Shown here piece by piece: positions 1-5,757 of a stretch of 5,757 bases of DNA. Source of the DNA: Actinomycetota bacterium (GTDB lineage: Bacteria; Actinomycetota; Actinomycetes; JACCUZ01); NCBI GenBank assembly GCA_030841245.1, contig JAVEDG010000040.1, positions 1-5,757 of the forward strand. The letters are read 5' to 3'. The number at the start of each line of letters is the position of its first letter. Position 1 is the first letter of the stretch. The notes beneath the pieces were generated by a model that had not been told where the DNA came from, did no database searches, and saw nothing but the letters and a program-made list of their open reading frames with translations. The position numbers were made by a program, and so were the translations under genes.

Positions 1-459
1 GCCGGGGGAGACCCGCATCACCTCGGCGATCTCGCTCTCGGTCAGGTCCGACCAGTACCGCAGGACGAGCACCTCCCGCTGGCGCCCTGGCAGGCGGTCC
101 AGCGCGACCAGCACCTCGCGGTGCTCCTCGGCGAGCAGGACGGAGGTCTCCGGGCCGGACGAGGCCGGCTCGTGCGGCGCGACGTACTGCCGGGCGCTCC
201 GTCGTCGCCGGAGCGCCGACCGGCAGCTGTTGACGACCGCACGCTGCAGGTAGGCGAGCGCCCGGTCGTGGTCGCGCAACCGCACCCAGTGGCGGTGCAG
301 CCTGGCGAAGACGTCCTGCACGACGTCCTCCGCGGTCTCCTGGTCGTCGACGAGCAGCACCGCAAGACGCACGAGGCGGACGCGGTGAGCTGCGTACAAC
401 CCCGCGATCGTCACCATCCCGCCCTGGCGCACGTCGCGATCGTCGCGCACTGTCGACAC
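1..459 (-). CDS. SigE-family ECF RNA polymerase sigma factor (C-terminus cut by window edge)
   Basis: An alternative sigma factor that would direct core RNA polymerase to a specific promoter set. The minus-strand frame is open for 153 codons up to base 1, with no stop, so the 3' end lies outside the window. Region 2 covers about residues 21-85, from LYAAHRVRLVRLAVLL through the QETAEDVVQDVF core to an AYLQRAVVNSCRSALRRRR end. A short linker follows (about 86-107), then region 4 from about 110, with LPGRQREVLVLRYW and the first half of the helix-turn-helix (DLTESEIAEVM). The rest of region 4, normally some 15-30 residues, is missing. Without a region 3, this is the two-domain ECF layout of the actinobacterial SigE family. 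I chose GTG at 459 because AAGGGTGGGG (472-463) precedes it. GTG at 450 and ATG at 417 are in-frame alternatives. No anti-sigma gene is visible on the side that can be seen. Family is confident; the regulon is unknown. Confidence 0.93.
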   Translation of the reverse strand, partial: MSTVRDDRDVRQGGMVTIAGLYAAHRVRLVRLAVLLVDDQETAEDVVQDVFARLHRHWVRLRDHDRALAYLQRAVVNSCRSALRRRRSARQYVAPHEPASSGPETSVLLAEEHREVLVALDRLPGRQREVLVLRYWSDLTESEIAEVMRVSPG

Positions 460-482
460 GGTCCCCACCCTTGTCCGGTCCT

Positions 483-498
483 GCCGGGGGATCCCGGC
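483..498 (-). other. Hairpin in the putative sigma-factor leader
   Basis: A perfect 6-bp inverted repeat, GCCGGG ... CCCGGC, encloses a 4-base loop. It lies between the candidate ECF promoter and the sigma start, ending 23 bases before GTG 459 and 10 bases before the AAGGGTGGGG ribosome binding site. It could form in the 5' leader RNA. It could equally be a dyad for a DNA-binding protein or a chance GC-rich palindrome. Confidence 0.3.
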
Positions 499-511
499 TC
501 CCACCAGTCCA

Positions 512-537
512 GACGCGCGGGGCGGGCCGGGGTTGCC
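512..537 (-). promoter_or_regulatory. Candidate ECF-type promoter of the sigma factor gene
   Basis: Read on the minus strand, GGCAAC (537-532) is followed after 16 bases by CGTC (515-512). This resembles the general ECF pattern of a GGAAC-like -35 with an AAC core and a CGTC-like -10 about 16-17 bases away, with one mismatch in the -35. It lies about 50 bases upstream of the GTG start, which is compatible with autoregulation, common among ECF sigma genes. In DNA this GC-rich such a match can easily arise by chance. Confidence 0.25.
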
Positions 538-594
538 TCGTCGGCGAGGGTTTCTCTTCCCCGTCCTGCCGGCGGTCCGTCGCCGACCGCTGCG

Positions 595-600
595 TAGGGT
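595..600 (+). promoter_or_regulatory. Candidate -10 element (TAGGGT) for a leaderless phzF-like transcript
   Basis: TAGGGT fits the actinobacterial -10 pattern TANNNT and ends 7 bases before the ATG at 608. Transcription would therefore start at or within a base or two of the start codon. No purine-rich ribosome binding site precedes this ATG (the bases are CGTGCCC), which agrees with leaderless translation, frequent in actinobacteria. I see no good TTGAC-like -35 at the expected 17-18 base spacing, so the call rests on the -10 and its position. Confidence 0.45.
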
Positions 601-607
601 CGTGCCC

Positions 608-1447
608 ATGCATCCCTACGTGCTGGCCGACGTCTTCACCGACCGGCCCCTGGAGGGCAATGCCCTCGCGGTCTTCACCGAGGGTGCCGCGGTCCCGGAG
701 AACCAGTTGCAGCGCATCGCCCGCGAGCTCAACCTGTCGGAGACCGTGTTCGTGCTGGCTCCGGAGCAGGGCGGCCATGCACGGATCCGCATCTTCACCC
801 CGACCAGCGAGCTGCCCTTCGCGGGGCACCCCACGCTGGGAACTGCCGTCGTGCTGGCGGGCTCGTCGGACGAGGACGAGATCCGGCTGGAGACCGGGGC
901 AGGCGTCGTCCCCGTGCAGATCGAGCGCGACGGGCAGCGTCGACCCATCGCGGGCCGGATGAGCACTCCCGTCCCCACCTGGGCGGCCTTCGACCGGGCC
1001 GAGGAGGTCCTCTCCGCCGTCGGGGTGAGCGAGTCGCTGCTGCCCGTGGACGAGTACCTGAACGGGCCGCGGCACGTGTACGTCGCGCTGCCGGACACCG
1101 ATGCCGTGGCTCGGCTCACACCGGACCAGGCCGCACTCGCCCGGCTGCCCGGAGTCGGAGTGAGCTGCTTCGCCGGTTCCGGTCGGCACTGGACGACGCG
1201 AATGTTCGCCCCCTCGCTGGGTGTGGCGGAGGACCCGGCGACCGGGTCGGCCGCAGGCCCACTGGCCCTCCACCTCGCCCGGCACGGCTGGATCGGCTGG
1301 GGCGAGGAGGTCACCATCAGCCAGGGGGAGCGCATCGGACGGCCCTCGACCCTGCTGGCCCGCGTGGAGGGATCCGCCGAGTCGGTGACCAAGGTCGAGG
1401 TCGCGGGACGGGCAGTCGTCGTCGGTCGTGGCGAGCTCGCGTACTGA
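608..1447 (+). CDS. PhzF family phenazine biosynthesis-like isomerase/epimerase
   Basis: A 279-residue protein of the PhzF/diaminopimelate-epimerase fold, matching the usual 260-300 residues. Cytosolic, with no signal peptide or membrane segment. The hallmarks are in place: GNALAVF (17-23), NLSETVFVL with Glu45, FAGHPTLGTA with His74, and the second-half signature EDPATGSAAG with Asp209. In PhzF of phenazine synthesis the equivalent Glu45, His74 and Asp208 shuttle protons in isomerising trans-2,3-dihydro-3-hydroxyanthranilate. Here no other phenazine genes are present, so the substrate is unknown and a generic isomerase role is safer. ATG 608 is preferred because the family N-terminus (hydrophobic strand, then DVFTDRPLEGN) begins just after it and a -10 sits just upstream. 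The frame is open further 5', but those codons encode an arginine-rich stretch unlike the family. The TGA stop shares its A with the ATG of the next gene, implying co-transcription and coupling. Confidence 0.93.
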   Translation: MHPYVLADVFTDRPLEGNALAVFTEGAAVPENQLQRIARELNLSETVFVLAPEQGGHARIRIFTPTSELPFAGHPTLGTAVVLAGSSDEDEIRLETGAGVVPVQIERDGQRRPIAGRMSTPVPTWAAFDRAEEVLSAVGVSESLLPVDEYLNGPRHVYVALPDTDAVARLTPDQAALARLPGVGVSCFAGSGRHWTTRMFAPSLGVAEDPATGSAAGPLALHLARHGWIGWGEEVTISQGERIGRPSTLLARVEGSAESVTKVEVAGRAVVVGRGELAY

Positions 1448-2791
1448 TGGGCCGGGAGGTGGGGCCGCCGGCCGCGTCGGCGGACCCGATGGACGAGGTG
1501 CTCGCCCTCTGCCGTGAGCTGATCCGGGTCGACACGACCAACCCGGCGGGCAACGAGACCGGGGCAGCGGAGATCCTGCAGGACTACCTGAGCTCGGCCG
1601 GGGTGGAGTGCCAGCTGGTGGCGCGCGAGCCGGGGCGCGCGAATCTGGTGGCCCGGCTGGCGGGTGTCGGGAGCGGGCCGTCGTTGGCGTTCGTCGGGCA
1701 CACCGATGTGGTGCCAGCAGACGCCCCGGGACTGGACCCACCCACCCTTCGAGGCCGTCGTGGACGATGATGGCTTCCTCTACGGGCGCGGTGCGGTCGA
1801 CATGAAGAACGAGGTCGCCGCGCGCGCCGTCGCCTTGGCGCGGCTTGCCCGGTCCGGCTTCCGGCCGAGCGGCGACCTCTGGTTCCTGGCTGTCGCCGAC
1901 GAGGAGGACGGCAGCGCCGACGTCGGCATGCGCTGGCTGCTGGAGACGCGTCCTGACATCCGGCCCGACCTCTCGCTGAACGAAGGCGGCGGGGTCCGCC
2001 TGGACCTGGCAGACGGCCGGCGCGTCTCGACGTTCGCCATGGGGGAGAAGGGCACCTACCCGGTGCGTGTCACAGCCGTCGGGGAGGCCGGGCACGCGTC
2101 CGTGCCCGACCTGGGCGACAACGCGGTCCCGCACCTCGGCGAGCTCCTGCGTCGGGTCGGCCGCGGCCGGGCGACCGGCCGGCCGGGCTCCTTCGTCGAC
2201 AGCATGCTGTCGGTGCTGGTCGGCTACCGACCGGGTGACGACGTCGCGAACGCGATCGACCGGGCGGCGGAGCTGCACCCGATGCTGCGCCACGCCCTGT
2301 GGCCGTTGACCGGCACGACGATGGCTCCCACGGTCCTCGCCGCGTCGACCAAGCGGAACGTGATGCCGGCCCGGGCCAGTGTCGAGCTGGACTGCCGCAT
2401 CCTGCCCGGCACCACGGAGGACGACGTCGAGCGGGAGGTGCGGACCCGGCTCGGCGAAGACCTGCGCTACGAGCTCAGCTGGCCGGAGCGGCTCGTGCCG
2501 GGCAGCGTGTCACCGGCCGAAGGCGAGCTGTACGACGTCTGCCAGGCGTTCCTGGACGACACCGATGCGGGCACGACGCTGCTGCCCTCGCTGTGTACCG
2601 GGTACACCGACTCCGCCTACCTGCGGGCCGCGGCGGGCACCACGGCATACGGCTTCAGCCCGATCGCGACGACCCCGGCCGAGGTGGTGGAGACCGGCTA
2701 CCACAACGCGGACGAGCGGATCCACGTCGACGACCTGGTGCTCGCCACGCGGTTCCACGAGTTCGTGGCACAGCGCCTGCTTGGCGGCTGA
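1447..2791 (+). pseudogene. M20 family metallopeptidase/amidohydrolase, interrupted by a one-base frameshift
   Basis: Encodes a cytosolic di-zinc hydrolase of the ArgE/DapE/ACY1/CPG2 family, which cleaves N-acyl amino acids or small peptides. Two frames together give a full family-length protein of 447 residues: the first (1447 to a stop at 1768-1770, 107 codons) supplies residues 1-94, and the second resumes at base 1730 with DWTHPPFEAV. In the joined numbering, metal and catalytic residues are all present: His85 in GHTDVV, bridging Asp118 in GRGAVDMK, Glu152-Glu153 in ADEED, Glu179 in LNEGGG and a C-terminal His419 in YHNADERI. The lid-domain GHASVP motif is also there. Start is ATG 1447, overlapping the PhzF stop; in-frame ATG 1489 (MDEVLALCREL) is a close alternative. 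If the frameshift is real, the short product lacks most of the active site and the gene is dead. If it is a sequence error, this is an intact enzyme. Exact substrate is not predictable. Confidence 0.88.
1724..1730 (+). other. Frameshift site (CCCCGGG) in the M20 gene
   Basis: Frame one reads GTG GTG CCA GCA GAC GCC CCG and then runs into LDPPTLRGRRGR and a stop. The family sequence continues in the other frame from GAC at 1730 (DWTHPPF). Removing any single C or G in this run restores one continuous reading frame (VVPADAR or VVPADAP, then DWTHPPF). Base-run indels of this kind are typical sequencing or assembly errors in high-GC DNA, but a recent mutation is possible. Confidence 0.85.
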
Positions 2792-2839
2792 GCGGGTCCG
2801 CCCGGAGGGCTTGGGTCCGCGGGGTTGAGCCGGCCCGGC

Positions 2840-2851
2840 AAGGTGGGGGAG
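2840..2851 (+). promoter_or_regulatory. Ribosome binding site that fixes the CoA-transferase start
   Basis: AAGGTGGGGGAG lies 9 bases upstream of ATG 2861. It supports this ATG over the upstream in-frame TTG at 2825, which has no such site. The 69-base gap before the gene (2792-2860) otherwise holds a GGGTCCGC direct repeat (2794-2801, 2813-2820) and a weak 4-bp hairpin (2800-2810). I see no clear promoter there, so read-through from the upstream genes is plausible. Confidence 0.7.
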
Positions 2852-2860
2852 CCTGCAGCC

Positions 2861-4099
2861 ATGCAGGCACTGAGCGAGGAGCGGCTCCGCGCCGTGATCC
2901 GGGGGTCATCGGCGGAGGCCGGCGCTGTCCCGCGGGTCGTGGTCAGCGGCAACGGCGCAACGCCCCGCTGCCTGCTGCAAGCCGTCGAGGCGAGCCTTCC
3001 GGCGTACCGGCTGTTCATGCTCAACGCCCATCAGGGGCTGCCCGACCGCCCCGACGTGGTCCACGAGACGTGTTTCGTGGGGCCGGGGATGCGGCGCAGC
3101 CCGACGCTGTCCTACGTGCCAGCGCGGTTGTCCCTCGTCCCGCGGCTGTTCACGACGACGCTGGCCCCGGACATCGTCTGCCTCAACGTCGCTCCGCTCT
3201 TCGACGGCGCGTTCTCGATGGGCACGGAGGTCAACATCCTGCCGGCAGCGGTCGAGGCGTGCCGGGCACGAGGGGGCATGGTGATCGCCCAGGTGAACGC
3301 CCGGATGCCGTGGACCTATGGCGACGGTCAGCTCGACCCGGACCTGGCGGACTTCGTCGTCGAGGCCGACGAGCCCCTCGACGAGCCGCACCCCGCGGAG
3401 CCGGATGAGGCCAGCAAGCAGATCGGGGACCTGGTCGCAGCCCGCGTGCCGGACGGGGCGACGCTGCAGCTGGGGATCGGCATGGTGCCCGACGCTGCCC
3501 TCTCCGGGCTCGCCAGACGGCGTGGCCTCACGGTGTGGTCCGAGCTGTTCTCCGACGGCGTCCTGACCCTCGACGAGGCCGGCGCCCTCGACCCCGGCGC
3601 CACCGTGACCGGGTCGTTCGTCCTCGGTTCGCAGCGGCTCTACTCCTGGCTGGACCGCAACCCGCGCGTCCAGGTGCTGCGCACGGAGGCGGTCAACTCG
3701 CCAGCTCGCATCTCGGCGCACCACGCGATGACGAGCATCAACACGGCACTGCAGGTCGACCTGTTCGGCCAGGCCAACGCGTCGCGGATCAACGCTCGGA
3801 TCCACTCCGGGTTCGGCGGGCAGACCGACTTCATCGTCGGGGCGCTGCACTCCGCGGGGGGCCAGGCGTTGATGGCGCTGCGGTCGTGGCACCCGAAGGC
3901 CGACACCTCGAGCATCGTCGCGATGGTCGACGAGCCGGTGACCTCCTTCCAGCACACCGCCGTCGTGACCGAGCAGGGGGTCGCCGAGATGTTCGGCTCC
4001 GACGAGCGGGCGCAGGCGGCCAACCTGATCGAGCGCGCGGCCCACCCGAGGATCCGTGACGAGCTCTGGGAGGAGGCGGCCGCACTGGGTCTGGCCTGA
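2861..4099 (+). CDS. Acetyl-CoA hydrolase/transferase family protein
   Basis: A 412-residue member of the family that includes butyrate:acetate and 4-hydroxybutyrate CoA-transferases and acetyl-CoA hydrolases. These move CoA between short-chain acids through a glutamyl-CoA thioester. Visible motifs: GTEVNILPAAVE (121-132) and VIAQVNARMP (141-150) in the N-terminal half; GIGMVPDAAL (205-214); WSELFSDGV (226-234), where Glu228 fits the catalytic glutamate; GQANASRIN (303-311); and GFGGQTDFIVGA (317-328), the GxGG-QxDF CoA-binding signature. The family C-terminus is present as TEQGVAEMFG (370-379), then AAHPRIRDEL. Slightly shorter than the 430-450 residues of characterised relatives. Soluble, with no signal peptide. 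It follows the M20 gene by 69 bases on the same strand and probably shares its transcript. Transferase versus hydrolase activity and the acid used cannot be told from sequence. Confidence 0.92.
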   Translation: MQALSEERLRAVIRGSSAEAGAVPRVVVSGNGATPRCLLQAVEASLPAYRLFMLNAHQGLPDRPDVVHETCFVGPGMRRSPTLSYVPARLSLVPRLFTTTLAPDIVCLNVAPLFDGAFSMGTEVNILPAAVEACRARGGMVIAQVNARMPWTYGDGQLDPDLADFVVEADEPLDEPHPAEPDEASKQIGDLVAARVPDGATLQLGIGMVPDAALSGLARRRGLTVWSELFSDGVLTLDEAGALDPGATVTGSFVLGSQRLYSWLDRNPRVQVLRTEAVNSPARISAHHAMTSINTALQVDLFGQANASRINARIHSGFGGQTDFIVGALHSAGGQALMALRSWHPKADTSSIVAMVDEPVTSFQHTAVVTEQGVAEMFGSDERAQAANLIERAAHPRIRDELWEEAAALGLA

Positions 4100-4115
4100 G
4101 AGGGTCGGGTCAGCC
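4093..4115. terminator. Weak hairpin between convergent genes, possible bidirectional terminator
   Basis: GGC-C-TGA (4093-4099) can pair with TCAGCC (4110-4115) as six base pairs with one bulged C around a 10-base loop. The arms contain the two facing stop codons. Only 10 bases separate the coding regions, so any terminator for the two converging units must lie here or within the genes. There is no T-run on either strand, and the stem is short, so this is tentative. Confidence 0.2.
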
Positions 4116-4766
4116 TCCGGCCACCAGCGCACGCAGCATCGCCAGGTCCTTCGAGACGACCGCATCCACGCCCAGCCGGCGCGCCGTGGCCAGAGCCTGC
4201 GGGGTGTCCACGGACCAGGTCATCACCAGCTGGGTGCGAGCGCGCAGCTCGGCCACCACCGGAGGGGTGAGCAGGGACAGGCGGACCGACACGCCGTACG
4301 CCGGTGCCGTGCGCAACCGCCGCCTCAGCCGCAGCAGCGCCACCCGGTTGCTGGCGGAGAGCACCCTGCGCACCCGCGGGCCGAACTCGTCGAGCATCGA
4401 CCAGCTCTTGGTGCAGACCGTGAAAGCAGTGTCCCGGCCGTGCTCGTCCAAGGCGCGTGCGACCGCCGCGGCAACCCCGGGTCGGGTGCCCTTCAGGTCG
4501 ATCATCAGCCGGTCGTCGTCCCCGAGCTCGTCGAGGAGCGCGGCGAGCTCGAGCCGGATGTAGTCGGCGCGACGGACCAGCTCCCACTTGTCCCACAGGT
4601 GGCCCGGGCCGAGAGTCTTGAGGTGTCGCACCTCGAGCACGCCGCGATAGGCGTGGACGTCGCACTCGACGAGGTCGATGCCGGCGTCGAGCGCTTCGCG
4701 CAGGCCCGCAACCGTGTTTCCGGACCGGTGGGCCACCGCCAGCATGCGGTCGGGACGTCTGGTCAT
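4110..4766 (-). CDS. Glycerophosphodiester phosphodiesterase (GDPD) family protein
   Basis: A 218-residue TIM-barrel phosphodiesterase, at the short end of the family. GDPD enzymes hydrolyse deacylated phospholipid headgroups to glycerol-3-phosphate and an alcohol. Seen in order: AHRSGNTVAGL (12-22) with catalytic His13-Arg14; GIDLVECDVH (29-38) with Glu34 and Asp36; VRHLKTLGP (46-54) with the second histidine, His48; RLMIDLKG (86-93), equivalent to the usual E-x-K strand; and the closing TWSVDTPQALATARRLGVDAVVSKD region (183-207), close to the usual WTVN...GVDGIITD. Two departures from the textbook motif are His48-Leu where His-Asp is usual, and Asp90 in place of Glu before Lys92. There is no signal peptide, so a cytosolic enzyme is likely. 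ATG 4766 lies 4 bases after the stop of the upstream hydrolase with only a weak ribosome binding site, suggesting translational coupling. ATG 4745 is an alternative start. Confidence 0.88.
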   Translation of the reverse strand: MTRRPDRMLAVAHRSGNTVAGLREALDAGIDLVECDVHAYRGVLEVRHLKTLGPGHLWDKWELVRRADYIRLELAALLDELGDDDRLMIDLKGTRPGVAAAVARALDEHGRDTAFTVCTKSWSMLDEFGPRVRRVLSASNRVALLRLRRRLRTAPAYGVSVRLSLLTPPVVAELRARTQLVMTWSVDTPQALATARRLGVDAVVSKDLAMLRALVAGG

Positions 4767-4770
4767 CGGG

Positions 4771-5718
4771 TCAGCTCGCGTCGACGTCACGCAGGAACTC
4801 GACCAGTCCGGCCATGTAGGTCTGCTGGTCGTCGTACATGGCGAGGTGGCTGCCGTCGGGGCAGTGCAGGTACCGGCCGTCGGGGAGCGCACCCGCCATC
4901 CATTTCATGTGCTCGGGGTCCATCGTGTCGTGGGCGGCGCCGATGACGAGGGTGGGTGTCACGATGCGACCGAGGTCGGCCGTCCTGTCCCAGTCCTCCA
5001 GGGTCCCGCGGAGCCCCAGCTCGCTGGGGCCCTGCATGCGTACGTAGATGTCCATGTTGATGTGCGCGAAGCCGCGCACGACCGGCTCCGGCCACTGGTC
5101 GGCGGGCAGCCGCAGCACATGATGGACGTAGTGGTGCTCCATCAGCAGCTCCTCGAAGCGCGGGTCGGTGTACGCCCCCGCCTCGTCGAGCCGCCGGATC
5201 TCGGCCAGCGCCGTCGGGTCGATGTTCGGCATCAGGACGTCGCGTGCGTACGCGTTGTACGCCGGGGCGCTAGCCATCATGTTCGACACGACCAGCCCCT
5301 TGAGCCGGTCCTGATGGGCCAGGGCGTACTCGATCGCGAGGATGCCGCCCCAGGACTGGCCGAGCAGGTAGAAGTTGTCCGGGCCGAGGTCGAGCGCCCG
5401 CCGTACCTGCTCCACCTCGTCGACGAAGCGCGACACCTCCCACAGCGCCGGGTCCTCCGGCCGGTCGCTGTGCCCGGAGCCGAGCTGGTCGTAGAAGTAG
5501 TACTCGACGCCGGCCCCGGGCAGCCAGGTGTCGAAGCCCTCGAGGTACTCGTGCGTCGCACCCGGCCCCCCGTGCAGGAGCAGGACCTTGATCCGCGGGT
5601 TGTTCCCGACCCGCTTGGTCCACACGCGGAACGTGCCCAGCGGGGTGTCCACCGGAATCATGCGCACCCCGCCGCCCAGCACGTCGGTCCGGCCGGTGTT
5701 GTCGAAGTAGTCAGCCAC
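4771..5718 (-). CDS. Proline iminopeptidase-family alpha/beta hydrolase (peptidase family S33)
   Basis: A 315-residue alpha/beta hydrolase of the proline-iminopeptidase type, the usual size for the group; family members remove N-terminal proline or other residues from short peptides. The oxyanion motif LLLHGGPG is at 46-53, and YDQLGSGHSDRP (76-87) follows as in tricorn-interacting factor F1 and related enzymes. The nucleophile elbow GQSWGG (120-125) places Ser122; the remaining triad fits Asp264 in GAAHDTMDP and His291 in PDGSHLAMYDD. The lid domain spans about residues 150-240. No secretion signal, so probably cytosolic. The start is GTG 5718, preceded by AGGA 8 bases upstream. The frame stays open to the window edge, but no other start codon appears in those 13 codons. 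It is first of a two-gene minus-strand unit with the GDPD gene. Since other hydrolases (amidases, esterases, lactonases) share this scaffold, the substrate is not certain. Confidence 0.92.
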   Translation of the reverse strand: MADYFDNTGRTDVLGGGVRMIPVDTPLGTFRVWTKRVGNNPRIKVLLLHGGPGATHEYLEGFDTWLPGAGVEYYFYDQLGSGHSDRPEDPALWEVSRFVDEVEQVRRALDLGPDNFYLLGQSWGGILAIEYALAHQDRLKGLVVSNMMASAPAYNAYARDVLMPNIDPTALAEIRRLDEAGAYTDPRFEELLMEHHYVHHVLRLPADQWPEPVVRGFAHINMDIYVRMQGPSELGLRGTLEDWDRTADLGRIVTPTLVIGAAHDTMDPEHMKWMAGALPDGRYLHCPDGSHLAMYDDQQTYMAGLVEFLRDVDAS

Positions 5719-5724
5719 AGGACA

Positions 5725-5730
5725 GGTCCT
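5725..5730 (-). promoter_or_regulatory. Ribosome binding site of the S33 hydrolase
   Basis: On the minus strand, AGGACC (5730-5725), with its AGGA core ending 8 bases before GTG 5718, supports the GTG start. The promoter of this unit must lie at or beyond the window edge; the 39 bases visible do not show a convincing one. Confidence 0.6.
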
Positions 5731-5757
5731 ACACCAGAGGTTTCCGGCAGCGAGCGG

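Noticed and set aside
42..365. A 107-codon minus-strand frame starting with ATG inside the sigma factor gene
   Set aside because: It is out of frame with the sigma factor; the correct frame, open to base 1, gives clear region 2 and region 4 motifs.
121..597. A plus-strand 158-codon frame opposite the sigma gene
   Set aside because: No family resemblance; it covers the sigma gene antisense and the divergent promoter region.
616..1701. A 361-codon open frame on the minus strand opposite the PhzF-like gene
   Set aside because: It is low in complexity (Ser, Arg, Pro and Thr rich), has no recognisable domain and spans the junction of two well-supported plus-strand genes.
1724..1730. Programmed ribosomal frameshifting as the explanation for the split M20 gene
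   Set aside because: There is no stop or known shifty codon at the site, and the zero-frame product would be a useless 107-residue fragment. A base-run indel explains it more simply.
2794..2820. Direct repeat GGGTCCGC (two copies 19 bases apart) in the gap before the CoA-transferase
   Set aside because: Only 8 bases long in GC-rich DNA, with no third copy and no symmetry suggesting an operator; chance is the simplest explanation.
2299..3408. A 369-codon plus-strand frame crossing the M20 and CoA-transferase genes
   Set aside because: It is in a different frame from both real genes, runs across their boundary and has a composition typical of a GC-rich shadow frame.
2906..4165. A 419-codon open frame on the minus strand opposite the CoA-transferase gene
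   Set aside because: Long antisense frames are expected in very GC-rich coding DNA. Its translation is rich in Arg, Gly, Pro and Val and resembles no family, while the opposite strand has clear catalytic motifs.
4056..4946. A 296-codon plus-strand frame opposite the GDPD gene
   Set aside because: It lies opposite a gene with clear GDPD motifs and spans the junction to the hydrolase gene; no domain is recognisable.

Overview
The window is very GC-rich, and its real genes use mostly G or C in the third codon position. It also carries a SigE-family ECF sigma factor of the kind that is abundant in actinobacteria. A high-GC actinomycete (for example a Nocardioidaceae- or Streptomyces-like lineage) is the best guess, but the sequence alone does not fix the genus. 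It reads as ordinary chromosome. I see no RNA genes, insertion sequences, phage genes, CRISPR arrays or attachment sites.

Layout: (a) 1-459, minus strand: an ECF sigma factor whose C-terminal end runs off the window. (b) 460-607: a 148-base divergent intergenic region with candidate promoters for both sides and a small hairpin in the putative sigma leader. (c) 608-4099, plus strand: a likely operon of a PhzF-family isomerase/epimerase, an M20-family metallopeptidase whose start overlaps the PhzF stop by one base, and, 69 bases later, an acetyl-CoA hydrolase/CoA-transferase. The M20 gene is split by a one-base frameshift in a C4G3 run near 1724-1730. (d) 4110-5718, minus strand: a convergent, tightly packed pair, a proline-iminopeptidase-like alpha/beta hydrolase followed after 4 bases by a glycerophosphodiester phosphodiesterase. 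(e) 5719-5757: 39 bases of upstream region holding the ribosome binding site of the hydrolase.

The genes look like general catabolism and salvage: hydrolysis of N-acylated or peptide-like amides (M20, S33 hydrolase), rearrangement of a small metabolite (PhzF fold), transfer or removal of CoA on a short-chain acid (CoA-transferase), and breakdown of glycerophosphodiesters. A shared pathway for the plus-strand trio is an inference from spacing, not something the sequence proves. The most concrete anomaly is the M20 frameshift. I did not find convincing evidence of an undescribed system.
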